DNA from: Mesorhizobium sp. ES1-4
GTDB taxonomy: Bacteria > Pseudomonadota > Alphaproteobacteria > Rhizobiales > Rhizobiaceae
Assembly (NCBI RefSeq): GCF_020164745.1
Contig: NZ_JAIUGV010000011.1
Span: forward strand, 178,211 to 242,210
DNA length: 64,000 bases
Direction of reading: 5' to 3'
In this document: positions 62,589 to 64,000 of the stretch, one piece after another
How positions within the stretch are numbered: position 1 is the stretch's first letter
Layout: each line of letters opens with the position of its first letter
Notes under the pieces: generated by a model
The model's database searches: none
Told to the model about the DNA's origin: nothing
Seen by the model: only the letters and a program-made list of their open reading frames with translations
Translations under genes and position numbers: made by a program

Positions 62589-63968
62589 ATGGGCTTCGTA
62601 TTCTTCGACACGGAGACAACGGGGCTCAGGCACGGCTTCGATCAGATTGTGCATTTCGCGGCGATTCGGACCGACAACGATCTCAACGAGGTCGATCGGT
62701 TCGAGGCGCGCTCACGTCTTTTGCCACATGTCGTTCCCCATCCGCGCGCACTTCTGACAAACGGGCTGCCAATTGAACGACTTGCCGATGAAGGGTTGCC
62801 GTCGCACTATCAGATGGTCCTCCTTATCCGACAAAAACTACTGTCCTGGTCTCCCTCGATTTTCGTCGGCTATAATTCCATTCGTTTCGATGAGGAGATG
62901 CTCAGGCACGCACTCTTTCAGAATCTTCACCCGGCTTATCTCACAAGCAGCCATGGCAATTGCCGTGCCGATGCTCTGGGTTTGATGATGGCCGCCTCGG
63001 CTCTCTCGCCGGCCTGTCTCACCGTTCCTGTTGGACCGGAGGGACGCCTGATATTCCGGTTGGAACAGCTTGCATCAGCAAATGCTATTGTTCACGCACA
63101 GGCTCATGACGCACTGGCCGATGTGGCCGCAACACTCGGTCTTTGTAGACGTGTGCGTGAGCGTTCGTCCGAACTCTGGCAGCGTTTCGTGCGCTTTTCA
63201 AAGAAAGCGACAGTCGGCGACTTTGTCGACGCCGAGGATGGCTTTTACCTCACGGAGTTTTTTGGCAACGAGGCGTACCATACACCTGTCGTTTGCTTAG
63301 GCCGGGATCCCGAACAGCCCAATGGCCGCTTGTGCCTGCGGCTAGACATCGACATCGAGCGGTTTGCATCGATGGCTGAAGGGGAGTTGCGGGCAGAACT
63401 TGCAGTGAAGCCGAGCCCTGTTCGCCGCCTTCGGATCAATGCAGCCCCTACGCTGACAGCCTTATATGACGCCCCCGACAGGATGTTGAACGGCATCGAC
63501 CTCGATTCAGTGGAGGCACGTGCTCGCAGGATCAAAGAGGATGTAGCGTTCTGCGCTCGCATCGTCTCGCACTACGTGGCGATGCGCGAACCGCATACGC
63601 TGTCTGTCCATGTTGAGGGGCAGATTTATGATGGTTTCCCTGGACCTGATGACGAGGTTCGTATGGCGGCTTTCCACGATGTGAGTTGGCCAGAGGCGTT
63701 GGGCATTGTTCAGAGCTTTGACGACGAGCGACTTCGAACCTTTGGCCTTCGCTTAATCTATTTTGGCGGGCGATCGGTCTTGCCAAATGACGTGCGGCTC
63801 ATTGTGGAGCGCGGACTAACGGATCGGTTGGTCGCCGACGCAGCCGGCGGTCTGACGCTGCTCCAAGCGCTGCAGGAGACGCAGACGTTATTGGACGACG
63901 GTGGGGATGACAACCGTGGAGTCCTAAAGCGTGTCGCGATTAATTGGCCTCATATCCGGCAGCTTTGA
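62589..63968 (+). CDS. ExoI/SbcB-like 3'-5' exonuclease
   Basis: 459 residues. DnaQ-type core: Exo I FFDTETTGL with D-x-E (7 and 9), Exo II YNSIRFDEEMLRHALF near 95, and Exo III in HDALADVAATLGL near 170. The downstream SH3-like and helical parts (FLTEFFGNEAYHTPVVCLGRDP) and the C-terminal bundle fit exodeoxyribonuclease I. It digests single-stranded DNA. Ends 32 bp before the window edge, in an operon with XRE and ImmA/IrrE-like genes, not the usual housekeeping setting of sbcB. Confidence 0.8.
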   Translation: MGFVFFDTETTGLRHGFDQIVHFAAIRTDNDLNEVDRFEARSRLLPHVVPHPRALLTNGLPIERLADEGLPSHYQMVLLIRQKLLSWSPSIFVGYNSIRFDEEMLRHALFQNLHPAYLTSSHGNCRADALGLMMAASALSPACLTVPVGPEGRLIFRLEQLASANAIVHAQAHDALADVAATLGLCRRVRERSSELWQRFVRFSKKATVGDFVDAEDGFYLTEFFGNEAYHTPVVCLGRDPEQPNGRLCLRLDIDIERFASMAEGELRAELAVKPSPVRRLRINAAPTLTALYDAPDRMLNGIDLDSVEARARRIKEDVAFCARIVSHYVAMREPHTLSVHVEGQIYDGFPGPDDEVRMAAFHDVSWPEALGIVQSFDDERLRTFGLRLIYFGGRSVLPNDVRLIVERGLTDRLVADAAGGLTLLQALQETQTLLDDGGDDNRGVLKRVAINWPHIRQL

Positions 63969-64000
63969 AGAAGTTTCTGCATTCGGCTGGCTCGAACAAA

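Noticed and set aside
1..64000. CRISPR arrays, tRNA or rRNA genes
   Set aside because: No regularly spaced repeats and no clear tRNA or rRNA signature were found by reading; a tRNAscan or Infernal run would be needed to exclude them.

Overview
The window reads as chromosomal or genomic-island DNA of a Rhizobiales bacterium, most like Mesorhizobium. It is GC-rich and carries small families typical of that group: DUF768, DUF982, DUF3606, DUF1236, DUF2188 and a MucR/Ros regulator lacking its zinc ligands. Several genes are preceded by GGAAC-N17-GTT boxes of the kind read by the alphaproteobacterial general-stress sigma factor EcfG. No rRNA, tRNA or CRISPR array was recognised.

Bases 1-14800 hold a membrane J-domain protein, then stress-type genes (Tat-exported SDR, second SDR, zinc alcohol dehydrogenase, YflT-domain protein) between many broken genes: a dual cold-shock protein, an EF-hand protein, a Fic protein, an FAD monooxygenase, a cation/proton antiporter and small unknowns. 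Bases 14800-18500 carry hipA, a large serine recombinase with homing-endonuclease-like C-terminal repeats, and a MucR-type regulator. Bases 18700-29000 carry envelope, stress and metabolic genes: DUF1236, a PHB-depolymerase-like esterase, lipocalin-like and SnoaL-like proteins, LysR, DUF5666, an autotransporter fragment, NUDIX and a Na/Pi cotransporter.

Bases 29900-38400 form a divergent LysR plus an eight-gene operon resembling opine uptake and oxidation clusters: binding protein, three FAD oxidoreductase components with a small 2Fe-2S protein, two permeases and an ATPase. Bases 39000-46500 are accessory: a low-GC membrane protein, palindromic repeats, an orphan lasso-leader-like peptide, a dead DNA ligase, a SRAP protein and many small rhizobial proteins. 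Bases 46500-52800 form a MocR-type regulator divergent from a five-gene ABC-transporter and M20 amidohydrolase operon.

Bases 52800-64000 look like a defence island: a RecB-like nuclease/SF1 helicase fusion, VapC, Phd, ParD and a truncated ParE, a C5 cytosine methyltransferase, a TRIP13/Pch2-like AAA+ ATPase, a DUF2188 protein, and an XRE, ImmA/IrrE, ExoI-like exonuclease operon. Helicase, methylase and ATPase together recall the Hma (helicase, methylase, ATPase) arrangement with toxin-antitoxin genes embedded. The methylase N-terminus and the methylase/ATPase 3' junction look damaged, so activity is uncertain.
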